NCBI GenBank assembly: GCA_041655255.1
Contig: JBBAFS010000012.1
Location: 1-29,069 of the forward strand
DNA length: 29,069 nt
Reading direction: 5' to 3'
Source of the DNA: JBBAFS01 sp041655255
Lineage (GTDB): Bacteria > Spirochaetota > Spirochaetia > Sphaerochaetales > Sphaerochaetaceae
Under the pieces are notes generated by a model. That model saw only the letters and a program-made list of their open reading frames with translations, was not told where the DNA came from and made no database searches. Below, in pieces: positions 1 to 8,753 of this stretch (positions are counted from its first letter, which is position 1; each line of letters begins with the position of its first letter). Both the position numbers and the translations under genes were made by a program.

Positions 1-699
1 GTCAACGTGACTTTTTCCTGTCTCTCTAAAGAGGGCTTTTTTTGATAACAGTAATGAACGCTCTGCAGTTCCACCCAAGCCCACTCCAACAACAACGGGA
101 GGGCATGGTTTACCTTGAGCATCTTGGACTGCTTGCGCAACTGAAGCAATGACATCTTTGGGTGTAGAGGTGGGATTGAGCATCACTAAACGGCTACAGT
201 TTTCACTACCAAAGCCTTTGAGCATCAGATGAATGGTCAAAGAAGAGTGCTCACTCGTCTCCCAATAGAGAATTGGAGCAGCATTTGTGTTGAGATTTAC
301 CCTCTCATAAAGAGGATCATCTACTACTGAGAATCTAAAAAGACCTTTAGTCTCTGCCTCTTTTATCCCTTCAATGATAGCACTTTCAATGTCATGCATG
401 CTTACAGGGAGGTTTTTACCCATCTCAATGACCCCTACGACCATCCCAGTATCTTGGCACATGGGGATGTGGTGTGTTTGAGAGAGTTCTAAGTTTGTAA
501 TAATAGCATCTAGAACTTCTAATGAAGAACTGGTTTTACCAATAGCTTTAGTCTCACTTTGTGGCAGCTCTAGTAATGCTTTGTGTGTCTTCTCTCTCAT
601 AAGGTGAAGTTGTTTCACTAAAGGCTCTTCTAACTCTTGGGAAGCTTTAATGAGATGTTGAGTAATAAGAAGTGTTAGTTGATCCAAACTCACACTCAT
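1..699 (-). CDS. class I (Fe-S) fumarate hydratase / tartrate dehydratase alpha subunit, 3' end beyond the window
   Basis: The reading frame starts at an ATG at 699 and stays open to base 1, giving 233 codons. A full alpha subunit is about 280 residues, so roughly 50 are missing at the left edge. The family's CQDTG motif is at residues 81-85, a GSEN-type motif near 164-167, and a CPPVVVGVGLGGT stretch from Cys199. Cys81 and Cys199 are the obvious cluster-ligand candidates. Members of the family use a [4Fe-4S] cluster to hydrate fumarate to malate, or act on tartrate. The start overlaps the VanZ stop by 4 nt (ATGA), so it belongs to the same transcript. A beta subunit would be expected beyond the window. 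Fumarase versus tartrate dehydratase cannot be decided from this part. Confidence 0.9.
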   Translation of the reverse strand, partial: MSVSLDQLTLLITQHLIKASQELEEPLVKQLHLMREKTHKALLELPQSETKAIGKTSSSLEVLDAIITNLELSQTHHIPMCQDTGMVVGVIEMGKNLPVSMHDIESAIIEGIKEAETKGLFRFSVVDDPLYERVNLNTNAAPILYWETSEHSSLTIHLMLKGFGSENCSRLVMLNPTSTPKDVIASVAQAVQDAQGKPCPPVVVGVGLGGTAERSLLLSKKALFRETGKSHVD

Positions 700-1121
700 A
701 CAGAAGCATCCTTCTCTCCATAGATGTGTGTCAATACCATGATTGCTACTGAGACGGCGAGCCCTGCAATACTACCTATTGCGTTAGCAACAATATCTCC
801 AAGTTCGTAATATCGTCCAAACACTGGTTGGACCAACTCTAAGGAGATTCCAATGATAAGAGAGATTGAGAATACTAATATAATCGAAATCCAGTTTTCT
901 CGAATCACGTCGTTATACGAGCGGGTATCACTTGCTTTACTCATCGACCACAACATCACACATGCTAAAGCTCCATAGGCGAGAAAGTGGAAAACCTTAT
1001 CCGCATAGGGGAAAAGTGGCATGAGAGTTTGATCGTCTAAAGGTTTTAATGACAATACCGCAATCATCACTACAACAATGGGTGTAAGAAGATGTCCTAC
1101 TGTTTTAAGCAGATGTTTCAT
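696..1121 (-). CDS. VanZ-family membrane protein
   Basis: This 141-residue protein has an N-terminal membrane helix (about 8-28), a second around 44-62, a third around 77-96, and a C-terminal one around 107-132. The VanZ signature is visible: DKVFHFLAYGAL after the first helix, then E-x-V-Q-P-x-F-x-R-x-x-E-x-x-D-I-V-A-N-A-I-G before the last helix. VanZ was named from teicoplanin-resistance clusters, but the family is widespread and its chromosomal members have no settled function. No van genes are nearby, so a resistance role should not be inferred. It lies 23 nt after the patatin gene and overlaps the fumarase start by 4 nt. Confidence 0.8.
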   Translation of the reverse strand: MKHLLKTVGHLLTPIVVVMIAVLSLKPLDDQTLMPLFPYADKVFHFLAYGALACVMLWSMSKASDTRSYNDVIRENWISIILVFSISLIIGISLELVQPVFGRYYELGDIVANAIGSIAGLAVSVAIMVLTHIYGEKDASV

Positions 1122-1144
1122 ATCTCTCCACCATACATCTCTTT

Positions 1145-3394
1145 TCAGAGCACTTCAATAAACAAAGAGACTTGTGCATTCAAATCGACTGCAAAGCCGA
1201 TCAATAGGTCCATTCGTTCAAATTTAAAGCCAAAAGCGACTGAGGCACTTAGATCAAATGCGTGTAATGAGGAGAACATGGGAGCTTCATTACGCTCAAA
1301 CAGATCATGTTCAAAGATTTCATTGACGCTGGCTCCTCGTATCCCACCACTGAGCATACTATGTAAGAGCGTCGAAATAGAGCCAGTTCTAAACCAATGA
1401 AGGTATGTTATTTTCCCCATCACGAGCTCATCTACGTAAGATCCTCCCCCAAATGTGGGAATTCCTTGTATCCCACCATAATCGAAAAATGCATCTTTTT
1501 TGGGAGTCATTCCATGAGAGAAACCACCTTTCGCATGAAATAAGAGGGTGTCTCTCATCCCAAGAGGAATTGCTGCTTGAAACTGGGCTTCTGCTTGATA
1601 TCGCTTAAAAAATGGGAATTCCAATTTCGCTCTTAAATCAGCACGTATTCCTCTAGTGGGGAAAAAGGTGATTGGTAAAGTGGTATACACACCTCCGATG
1701 GAGACAGAAAAAAGAGGCTTATAAAACAGTGAGTCCCCTTGGCCAAACCACATATATTCTCTTTCTGCTTGAAGGCGTAAGGCATACTCTTTACGAATAC
1801 GGTGTTCAGCATATACAGAGGCCCCAATAAGACGATCTCGTTCTTTGACTCCCCGTAGTGTTGTGCGTAGATTCAGTGGGTGAATACCCCCTGTAAGAAA
1901 CTCCCCTTCAAAGCCAACCCTCCAGCGTTGTTTCCATGTGTTATCTATTGAGGAGGCGACTCGAAGAGCATCGTCATTCGAAAGAGAGACTCTTAATCGA
2001 ATTGGTTGGTTAAACACATTGTAGTTAGTGTAGTTAAAGGCAAAATCGGGGCGATGAGAAATTTGGGTTGCGTGATATGGCGAGAATGTCACACTGGTAG
2101 CTCCAAAGAGAGAACCAGATAGTGTCGATGTCTTTGGTGTATATCGTTGGCTCTTTAACACCACATCTCCATAGGTGAGATTCCCATCAGTTTGAATCAC
2201 ATCCTCGATGGTGTAATGGACAGTACTGATATAATAGCGGTCTCGAATCTCATCTGCCTCTCTTTTTAACAGAGCTCTTTGTTGAGAAGTAAATGGTCTA
2301 CTTAATAAAAATGAGAGCCGATGAAGATCATACCCTTCAACAAAAGAGTGATCGGTGCGGATCTTCCTAATGATGATATCTTCTCGATCAAAGTATGACC
2401 CACGTCGAGTGGGGTCTTTAACCTCTAATGGGCGAACTAAGGCAATATGGTCGGCAAGATCTTGTAACTGCTGGTGCGATTGTTCTACTGCCTCTTTGCC
2501 AATTTGGAGAAACTTGTCAAGGTTAGTAAAAGAGAGAGAATTGTAATCACCTCCGGTGGGGGTAATAAGAAGATCACTCTCTTTAAGCTGATGAGCGACG
2601 GTGTGTAAGGTGATAACATCGACCACATGTTCAAGCATGTGAGAAAGAGATTCAATATCTTCACTCTGTTTCTCAGTTGATGTAGTGTTTACATCAACAG
2701 CAATAATAATATCTGCTCCAAGTTTTCTTGCCTCAAGTATCGGAAGATTATCGACAATACCACCATCAACATAATATCTCCCATCGACAAGATAGGGGGT
2801 AAACACAAGAGGGATTGAGATACTAGCACGGACCGCTGAAACAAGTGATCCATGTGAAAAAAGGACTTTCTTCCCAGTGATTGCATCAGCTGCTACAGCA
2901 CGAAAAGGGATCTCTAGTTCATCAAAATCGGTGATGCTACTTACATTCACAAAAAGGTTATTTAAAAGATGGACAATATTTTGATCACCCACTATCCCAG
3001 GGCCAGAACCAAGTCCCCCACCACCAAAGTTGAGCATAAACAAGTTATCTCGATAAAACTTCAGAGGAACAGGATCACTTATTTCAATAGGGTTTACCGT
3101 CACAGCAAACATATCAAGCACATCGATTGATTGTACAAACTCTCTCATATCTGATGGGGAGTAACCAGCAGCATACAAAGCTCCAACAAATGCTCCCATA
3201 CTTGTTCCAAGCACCATATCAATGGGGATGCCTATCTCTTCAAGCTTTTCAATCACAGCAATATGGGCAACACCTCGAGCTCCCCCACCTGAGAGCACTA
3301 ATGCTACTGTAGGTTGTTGGGAGTACAAAGAAGTGGTGAGAAATATGAGAATAAGAACAAGAGCTACAATTCGGGGCACTGAGCCTCTTATCAT
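1145..3394 (-). CDS. PlpD-like patatin phospholipase fused to a BamA-type outer-membrane barrel
   Basis: This is a 749-residue exported protein. Residues 1-26 form a signal peptide. The patatin domain follows (about 29-235), with the oxyanion motif GGGARG at 36-41, the nucleophile elbow GTSMG at 63-67 (Ser65), and the partner Asp in DGG at 210-212, so the Ser-Asp dyad is intact. A POTRA-like linker lies around 335-410. The rest is a beta-rich surface-antigen/BamA-type barrel. This layout matches type Vd autotransporters such as Pseudomonas PlpD, which carry a lipase domain through their own barrel. Substrate and surface release are not known here. The start has AGGAG 7 nt upstream, and the gene follows fmt by 2 nt. 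The protein ends in Leu and lacks the usual terminal aromatic of barrel proteins. Confidence 0.88.
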   Translation of the reverse strand: MIRGSVPRIVALVLILIFLTTSLYSQQPTVALVLSGGGARGVAHIAVIEKLEEIGIPIDMVLGTSMGAFVGALYAAGYSPSDMREFVQSIDVLDMFAVTVNPIEISDPVPLKFYRDNLFMLNFGGGGLGSGPGIVGDQNIVHLLNNLFVNVSSITDFDELEIPFRAVAADAITGKKVLFSHGSLVSAVRASISIPLVFTPYLVDGRYYVDGGIVDNLPILEARKLGADIIIAVDVNTTSTEKQSEDIESLSHMLEHVVDVITLHTVAHQLKESDLLITPTGGDYNSLSFTNLDKFLQIGKEAVEQSHQQLQDLADHIALVRPLEVKDPTRRGSYFDREDIIIRKIRTDHSFVEGYDLHRLSFLLSRPFTSQQRALLKREADEIRDRYYISTVHYTIEDVIQTDGNLTYGDVVLKSQRYTPKTSTLSGSLFGATSVTFSPYHATQISHRPDFAFNYTNYNVFNQPIRLRVSLSNDDALRVASSIDNTWKQRWRVGFEGEFLTGGIHPLNLRTTLRGVKERDRLIGASVYAEHRIRKEYALRLQAEREYMWFGQGDSLFYKPLFSVSIGGVYTTLPITFFPTRGIRADLRAKLEFPFFKRYQAEAQFQAAIPLGMRDTLLFHAKGGFSHGMTPKKDAFFDYGGIQGIPTFGGGSYVDELVMGKITYLHWFRTGSISTLLHSMLSGGIRGASVNEIFEHDLFERNEAPMFSSLHAFDLSASVAFGFKFERMDLLIGFAVDLNAQVSLFIEVL

Positions 3395-3396
3395 CC

Positions 3397-4347
3397 TTAC
3401 TCTCCTAATGTTGAGTGTAACAGGTGCGGGTGACCATTAAGAAAATCGTGCACACTCATCTCTTTTTTTTGTGCTAGTTGTAATTTTTTTATATATAACA
3501 GGCCATCTTTTGTAGTGACACCGACTCCTTTTGTTCGATTAAAAGAGACTACTTTTCCTACCTCTAATCCCTCATATTCACCTAAGGGTTCTATATCTCC
3601 TACTTCTGTGATGTACAAGGGAGTCCCATCTAACAGGGTATGAGCCTTTGGCCACGGGTAGTATGCCCGTATTGATGCATGAATGAGAGAGGCAGCTTCA
3701 TTCCAATGAATCAGGGCATCTTCTTTTCGTATGAGAGATGTGTGAGTAATATCTCCAACTTGTGGCTTTTCACTGATTAAGCCTTTCTCATACTCTTTTA
3801 ATGTTGTTACAGCAAAAGAGGGAACAAGGTGAGCGACCTTCTCAGATAAAGAAGCGGTGGTTTCAGTACAATCGAGCTCAAAGCTCATCTGTGAAAGAAG
3901 ATCTCCACTATCAATCTCTTTGGCAATACGTTGAATACTAATTCCAGTGATCTTTTGTTGTTCCAAAATTGTGTATTGAATAGGACTCGGACCACGATAT
4001 TGGGGCAATAGTGAGGGGTGAATATTAGCATCTCCTTTATCAAAGAGTGCTAAAAATCGAGGTCCAAAGTAGTGACCACAGGCAAAAGAGAGTAAAAAGT
4101 TTGGATTGAGTTTTTCGACCTCATCTCGAGCTTCACTGTTTAAGCGGTCACATTGAAGAACTGGTATCCCTAATTCTAATGCCTTAACCTTTATTGCAGG
4201 AGGGGCGAGTTTTCTCCCTCTTCCTGTTGGCTTATCGGTATTGGTGAGAACCCCCACCACATCAAAGTGTTGATGAAGGGTCGTAAGAGTTGGTACAGCT
4301 ATCTCTGGATTAGCTGCAAATAAGATGCGTAGGCCCTTTTTATCCAT
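3397..4347 (-). CDS. fmt: methionyl-tRNA formyltransferase
   Basis: This enzyme transfers the formyl group from 10-formyl-THF to initiator Met-tRNA. The protein has 316 residues, the usual length. An N-terminal Rossmann-like formyltransferase domain carries the conserved SLLPQYRGPSPI loop at 112-123, the catalytic set Asn108, His110 and Asp146, and an IDSGD motif. A C-terminal OB-like domain starts around residue 205. The loop commonly reads SLLPRWRGAAPI, so this is a mild variant. It lies 9 nt after def, the common bacterial pairing in which Def removes the formyl group that Fmt adds. Confidence 0.95.
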   Translation of the reverse strand: MDKKGLRILFAANPEIAVPTLTTLHQHFDVVGVLTNTDKPTGRGRKLAPPAIKVKALELGIPVLQCDRLNSEARDEVEKLNPNFLLSFACGHYFGPRFLALFDKGDANIHPSLLPQYRGPSPIQYTILEQQKITGISIQRIAKEIDSGDLLSQMSFELDCTETTASLSEKVAHLVPSFAVTTLKEYEKGLISEKPQVGDITHTSLIRKEDALIHWNEAASLIHASIRAYYPWPKAHTLLDGTPLYITEVGDIEPLGEYEGLEVGKVVSFNRTKGVGVTTKDGLLYIKKLQLAQKKEMSVHDFLNGHPHLLHSTLGE

Positions 4348-4356
4348 GTAAGAGCC

Positions 4357-4854
4357 TCACTTCTTTATCTTGTGGAGTCGATTATATGCTTTTATAACCT
4401 CTTGCTGGGTTGTCTGTTCGAGTCGATCGATAAACAGTACACCATTAAGGTGGTCTAATTCGTGTTGAATAGCTCGAGCTAAAAGACCATCTGCGTGCAA
4501 GGTAAAAGCTTTCCCTTTGAGATCTTGAGCTTGGATGGTAATTTCTAATGGTCGAATCACATCTGCATACACCCCAGGTATACTTAAACACCCCTCTTCA
4601 TGAGATCCCTCTTCAGGGCTCATTTGAAGAATTTCTGGGTTAATAAAGACATACTTCTGATGTTCTTGGCGTGTGTCAATGACAAAGAGGCGTTTAGAGA
4701 CACCCACTTGGGGGGCTGCTAACCCTATGCCGTCGGCTTCAACCATCGTATCAAACATCGCATCGACTAACAAAGCGAGAGCATTATCAAATTCGGTTAC
4801 CCGGGTAGTTTTTTCACGGAGAACTTCGTCTCCTAACGTGTAGATATCTAACAT
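4357..4854 (-). CDS. def: peptide deformylase
   Basis: This metalloenzyme removes the N-formyl group from nascent proteins. It has 165 residues with all three family motifs: GIGLAAPQVG (42-51), EGCLS (87-91, metal ligand Cys89), and HELDH (131-135, ligands His131 and His135, catalytic Glu132). The ATG at 4854 has no Shine-Dalgarno sequence in front of it. Instead, a good promoter places the predicted transcript start on the A of the ATG (see the promoter at 4861-4890). The gene is 39 nt after priA, the largest gap in this gene run, and 9 nt before fmt. Confidence 0.95.
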   Translation of the reverse strand: MLDIYTLGDEVLREKTTRVTEFDNALALLVDAMFDTMVEADGIGLAAPQVGVSKRLFVIDTRQEHQKYVFINPEILQMSPEEGSHEEGCLSIPGVYADVIRPLEITIQAQDLKGKAFTLHADGLLARAIQHELDHLNGVLFIDRLEQTTQQEVIKAYNRLHKIKK

Positions 4855-4860
4855 AGGGCT

Positions 4861-4890
4861 ATAATACTTCTAAACTGAGAAGGGCGTCAA
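4861..4890 (-). promoter_or_regulatory. sigma70-type promoter for def-fmt, predicted leaderless start
   Basis: Read on the minus strand, TTGACG (4890-4885), an 18-nt spacer, then TATTAT (4866-4861); each box matches consensus at 5 of 6 positions. The def ATG begins 6 nt after the -10 box, so a start about 7 nt downstream falls on the ATG itself. The -35 box lies only 3 nt after the priA stop codon. No ribosome-binding site separates the promoter from def. Confidence 0.6.
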
Positions 4891-4893
4891 TCT

Positions 4894-6873
4894 TTAGAGC
4901 ATTGAGAGAGGGTCAACGTCTATTTCAAAGTAGGCACTTGATGGGGGACTATATTGTTCATACATTGCACGAGCGACTTGTAACACCCAATGAATCTCTT
5001 TGCCACGCAGTACAATGTGGTAGCGATACGAACCGGCAATTTTCTCAATGGGAGAGGGAGCTGGTCCTAATAACGTAGGGATATCTTCAGGTGGAAGTTG
5101 CTTTTGTAATAGAGCTAAAGCTTGATTGAGTAATTGATGTAAATCCTCAATAGCTTCAATTGCTTTTTGTTGAGATTTACTACGAATGGTAAAATTCACC
5201 ATTCGCGAATATGGTGGATAGAAGGTCTCTTTCCTACTTCTAAGTTCTTGTTCGTAAAACAACTCAGCTTGAGAAGTCGTTGCATACAAAATAGCAGGAT
5301 TATCGGGATGGAAGGTTTGAACTAAGACCTCTCCATCTTGGCTAAAACGCCCTGCTCTTCCACTTACTTGGACAATTAATGAGTAGGTCCGCTCTTGAGA
5401 TCTGAAATCGGGTAAGTGTAAGGCACTATCAGCTAACACAATACCTACTAAATCGACATGGGGAAAGTTCAACCCTTTTGCTACCATCTGCGTCCCTAAC
5501 AGAATATCGATTTTTCGCTCTTTAAAGGATTGGAGAATTGAGGCAACTTGATCTTTTTTCTTAATCACATCGGTATCTAAGCGCTCAATACTATGAAGCG
5601 GGAATAGAGATTTCACCTCTTGTTCGACCATCTCAGTGCCAAATGTGCCATACCCGACATCCAAAGAGTGACACTCTGGGCATGTTTTCATAGGAGAGCG
5701 TTGATACCCACAATAGTGGCAAATCATTGTGTGACGAGCTTTATGGTATGTCAGCGATATAGAGCAGTGGGGACAACTTAATTCATACCCACAACTTCGA
5801 CAGTGAAAGTAGTGGCTAAATCCTCTTCGGTTTAAAAACAGGATAACTTGTTTCTTTTTATCAAGGGTCTGTTTCATCTTTGAAATCAGTGCTCGAGATA
5901 ACAACCCTTTTTCAGGCAACATATGGACAACACGTATAAGAGGTTGCTCTCCTCCTGCAACGCGTGTATGTAAGGTGTGTTTTTGAACAAGGTTAGTTTC
6001 ACTCATCATGTAATAAGCTTCTAATGAGGGGGTAGCACTTCCCATGATTAAAAAAGCATTCTCCATAGAAGCCCTCTTTTGGGCAACTTGGCGAGCATGG
6101 TAGCGAGGGGTGGAACCTGCTTTGTACGAGCTTTCATGCTCTTCGTCAATAATAATGAGTTTTAGGTGTTCAAAAGGGGCAAAAATCGCACTTCGTGCTC
6201 CGATGACGATATCAACCTCACCTTTTTTAATTCGTTTCCACTCAGTAAGTCGTTGTGAGGGAGATAACAGTGAGTGTAAGATAGCGACTCGTTTCCCAAA
6301 TCTCTTTAATACATGTTGAGCAAGTTGGTGAGTGAGGGTAATTTCAGGCACAAGGTAGATAACTTGTCCCCCTTGATCAATGACATGTTGAGCGACTTTA
6401 AAATAGACTTCACTTTTACCACTTCCCGTTATCCCATACAGGTAATGGATGTTTAGCTCACTGTCGATGATGCTTTTAATTGCCGATTGTTGTTCCTCAC
6501 TGAGATGCTCATCATCAATCTCTCTAATATCTTCATCCACTAGTAAAGGGGGAACTTCAATCTCTTTTCTCCCCCCAGGAATCATGGCACTAAGAGCCTC
6601 TCCTTCACTACATAAATAGAATCGACTTATCCATTGAGCTAGGGCAATCTCTTTCTCTCCAAACAACGGCTCTTTATCGACAACACGTTTAATGCTTTTT
6701 ATTTCATAGGAGGTTTTTTCGATCTGCTTTTTGAGCTCTACAGCAAAACCGCTCAGTTCTCTTTTCCCAAACGGAGCAACAACGCGCATTCCCACTTCCA
6801 AAGCGTGGTCCTCTTTTACTTCGTAGGTAAAGCGATTACGTACTGGTGTATTAAAAAGAACTTCTACAAACAT
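4894..6873 (-). CDS. priA: primosomal protein N' (replication restart helicase PriA)
   Basis: This is the 3'-to-5' superfamily 2 helicase that recognises stalled forks and reloads the replisome. The protein is 659 residues. The N-terminal DNA-binding domain covers about 1-105. Walker A GITGSGKSE is at 147-155 and the DEEH box at 243-246. The zinc module has eight cysteines in pairs: Cys358/361, 367/370, 385/388 and 398/401. The second helicase lobe follows, with a GTQMVAKGLNFP segment and VSGRAGR. It is slightly shorter than E. coli PriA (732 residues) but complete in motifs. It starts 3 nt after the uracil-DNA glycosylase stop and is followed by the def promoter. Confidence 0.96.
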   Translation of the reverse strand: MFVEVLFNTPVRNRFTYEVKEDHALEVGMRVVAPFGKRELSGFAVELKKQIEKTSYEIKSIKRVVDKEPLFGEKEIALAQWISRFYLCSEGEALSAMIPGGRKEIEVPPLLVDEDIREIDDEHLSEEQQSAIKSIIDSELNIHYLYGITGSGKSEVYFKVAQHVIDQGGQVIYLVPEITLTHQLAQHVLKRFGKRVAILHSLLSPSQRLTEWKRIKKGEVDIVIGARSAIFAPFEHLKLIIIDEEHESSYKAGSTPRYHARQVAQKRASMENAFLIMGSATPSLEAYYMMSETNLVQKHTLHTRVAGGEQPLIRVVHMLPEKGLLSRALISKMKQTLDKKKQVILFLNRRGFSHYFHCRSCGYELSCPHCSISLTYHKARHTMICHYCGYQRSPMKTCPECHSLDVGYGTFGTEMVEQEVKSLFPLHSIERLDTDVIKKKDQVASILQSFKERKIDILLGTQMVAKGLNFPHVDLVGIVLADSALHLPDFRSQERTYSLIVQVSGRAGRFSQDGEVLVQTFHPDNPAILYATTSQAELFYEQELRSRKETFYPPYSRMVNFTIRSKSQQKAIEAIEDLHQLLNQALALLQKQLPPEDIPTLLGPAPSPIEKIAGSYRYHIVLRGKEIHWVLQVARAMYEQYSPPSSAYFEIDVDPLSML

Positions 6874-6876
6874 CCT

Positions 6877-7581
6877 TTAGCCCCTTTTATTCACAAGAGG
6901 GAGGTGTAATAACTGGGCTAACTGTTGAAGATCTTCCCACACTGCACCACGTAGTTGTTGATTTCGTAATACAGCTGATGGGTGGTAGGTCACCACCACA
7001 GGAATAGTTTGATACAAGTGGATTTTCTCTCTGAGTTGGCCAAGAGGTTTGTCCTCTTTGAGTAAATAGTGTGCAGCTACTTTACCAACACATAAGATTC
7101 CCTCAGGTTTAACAAGCTCAATTTGGCGTTCTAAGTACGCTAAACATGCCAAAGCTTCATCCTCATGAGGATCTCTATTGTGAGGGGGACGACATTTAAC
7201 AATATTGGTGATGTAACAGTTGCGAGTTCGATCTAGGGAGATACTTTTGAGCCATGCATCGAGATAGACCCCCGCTTTACCAACAAAGGGTCTGCCCTCT
7301 TTATCTTCTTCACTTCCTGGACCTTCTCCGATAACCATCACCTTCGCTTTTGAAGGGCCTTCACCTAACACTGTAAGATGTCGTGTTTCACTGAGACGAC
7401 ATAATGTGCATTGACTCACAGCGACCTCTAACTCTTTGAGTGTTGAGTAGATCGATGGTTTGTCCTCTTTGAGATATTCAACTTGAGGTGGAACATATTC
7501 TCGTACATGGGTATCATCCCCATCGATATACTCAATAACTTCATTGTAGAGATTCCACAGATACTCTTTATCTTCACTCAT
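6877..7581 (-). CDS. uracil-DNA glycosylase, family 4 (Fe-S)
   Basis: It removes uracil from DNA as the first step of base-excision repair. Residues 1-50 are a family-variable N-terminal extension. Cys58 and Cys61 (CTLC), Cys130 and Cys146 fit the four [4Fe-4S] ligands of family 4 (UDGa). The catalytic loop reads GEGPGSEED (85-93), and the TYHPS motif at 198-202 carries the second active-site His. The start overlaps truA by 8 nt, with AGGA 7 nt upstream inside truA. The AP sites it makes could be processed by the endonuclease IV encoded at 16802-17644, though the two genes are not co-transcribed. Confidence 0.92.
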   Translation of the reverse strand: MSEDKEYLWNLYNEVIEYIDGDDTHVREYVPPQVEYLKEDKPSIYSTLKELEVAVSQCTLCRLSETRHLTVLGEGPSKAKVMVIGEGPGSEEDKEGRPFVGKAGVYLDAWLKSISLDRTRNCYITNIVKCRPPHNRDPHEDEALACLAYLERQIELVKPEGILCVGKVAAHYLLKEDKPLGQLREKIHLYQTIPVVVTYHPSAVLRNQQLRGAVWEDLQQLAQLLHLPLVNKRG

Positions 7582-8380
7582 AACTAATCCTATACAAATA
7601 GAGGCCTTGTGCTTCTGCTGTTCTTCCAGCCTCCTCTCTTCTTCTACTCTCTAATCGCCGTTGTAATTCACTACTTTTCTCATTGTTATGACCCAATTGA
7701 AGCATCGTCCCTACCATAGAACGTACTTGGTGCATTAAAAAAGCATTTGCACACACTTTGTAGATAAGTAGTGGCTTCTCCCATTGATCGTAGGTGAGGG
7801 AGAATTCACTTGTAAAGATATCACGTACCTTAGAGTGACTTTGATCATGAGCTGAGGCAAAGGTGGTAAAGTCATGAATTCCAAGTAAGATCTGAGCGTA
7901 TGAGTTTAGCAACTCTAACGAGGGAAAACGTCGTACCACCCCTACGCGGTGGCGATCAAACGGGGTGATATCTTTAATCTCTTTGACGTAGTAGTGATAC
8001 TCTCTACTTGTTGAAGTAAATCGGGCATGAAATTGTTCACTTACTTCGGAAGATGAGATAATACGGATATCTTTAGCAAGGTTCTGATTTAACGCTAAGG
8101 CAAAAACCTGTGCAGGCACTGAGTGGTTTGTTGTATCAAAATGGGCGACTTGTCCCAACGCATGGACCTTTGCATCAGTACGACCCGACCCTTGGACATG
8201 GACCTCCTCTTTGATAATCTTAGCTAATGCTTTTTCAATCTCGTGTTGAACCGTTCTCACCCCTTTTTGAGTTTGCCACCCTGAAAAAAGGGCTCCATCA
8301 TAACTCACATCCAAGCGGATTCTTCGACTTCCTGGTTCAAGAGGAAACGAAGTGGGACGGTTGTAATTAGTGTGTGCCAC
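7574..8380 (-). CDS. truA: tRNA pseudouridine synthase A
   Basis: It converts U38-U40 of the tRNA anticodon arm to pseudouridine. The catalytic motif GSGRTDAKVHALGQ carries the nucleophilic Asp69 (numbered from the chosen start), and an early SYDG...GWQ segment fits TruA. I chose the GTG at 8380: GGAGG sits 6 nt upstream, within the 3' end of acpS. An upstream in-frame ATG at 8425 would add a Leu-rich 15-residue stretch with no counterpart in the family. The protein is then 268 residues, near the normal size. It overlaps acpS by 14 nt and the glycosylase gene by 8 nt, so translational coupling is likely. Confidence 0.93.
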   Translation of the reverse strand: MAHTNYNRPTSFPLEPGSRRIRLDVSYDGALFSGWQTQKGVRTVQHEIEKALAKIIKEEVHVQGSGRTDAKVHALGQVAHFDTTNHSVPAQVFALALNQNLAKDIRIISSSEVSEQFHARFTSTSREYHYYVKEIKDITPFDRHRVGVVRRFPSLELLNSYAQILLGIHDFTTFASAHDQSHSKVRDIFTSEFSLTYDQWEKPLLIYKVCANAFLMHQVRSMVGTMLQLGHNNEKSSELQRRLESRRREEAGRTAEAQGLYLYRISYE

Positions 8381-8753
8381 ACGTCTCCTCCAACACAACA
8401 AAAGCAATAGCAGTGGGATCTTCATGGGTAAGAGAGAGGTGGATTCTCACATTCTCTAAATGAAGTCGCATGCGATCTTTTTCATCAAGTTGTAACGTGG
8501 GTTTTCCTAACTCATCGACAACAACAGCGATATGAGATGGGGCAATAGCCCTAAAACCCTCACCTAATGCTTTCACAAAAGCCTCTTTTGCTGCAAAGCG
8601 AGAAGCCATAAAAGAGAAGCGACTTTCTCCCTCTAAGGTGTGAATCTGTTTAACCTCTGATGGGTGAAACATCCTTTGAATAATGTGAGAGGAGAAGTTC
8701 TTTTTTATAAAACGGGGAATAGAGACTGAATCCACCCCAATACCTTTTATCAC
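8367..8753 (-). CDS. acpS: holo-[acyl-carrier-protein] synthase
   Basis: It transfers 4'-phosphopantetheine from CoA to the serine of acyl carrier protein. The 128-residue length is typical. The N-terminal GIGVDSVSIPR motif supplies Mg-binding Asp8, and the RFAAKEAFVKALG motif supplies Glu57 and the conserved Lys. A C-terminal LSLTHEDPTAIAFV strand is also characteristic. Its start overlaps the YbbR gene stop by 4 nt, and its stop lies inside truA. Confidence 0.95.
   Translation of the reverse strand: MIKGIGVDSVSIPRFIKKNFSSHIIQRMFHPSEVKQIHTLEGESRFSFMASRFAAKEAFVKALGEGFRAIAPSHIAVVVDELGKPTLQLDEKDRMRLHLENVRIHLSLTHEDPTAIAFVVLEETCGTH

Noticed and set aside
696..1121. VanZ family as glycopeptide resistance
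   Set aside because: No vanH, vanA, vanX, vanR or vanS genes are nearby, and the family is widespread with other or unknown roles.
1092..1400. A 102-codon plus-strand frame across the patatin/VanZ junction
   Set aside because: It lies opposite two supported genes and has no start signal or recognisable domain.
8381..8425. Upstream ATG for truA
   Set aside because: It would add a Leu-rich stretch encoded inside acpS. The GTG at 8380 has a strong GGAGG at the right spacing.
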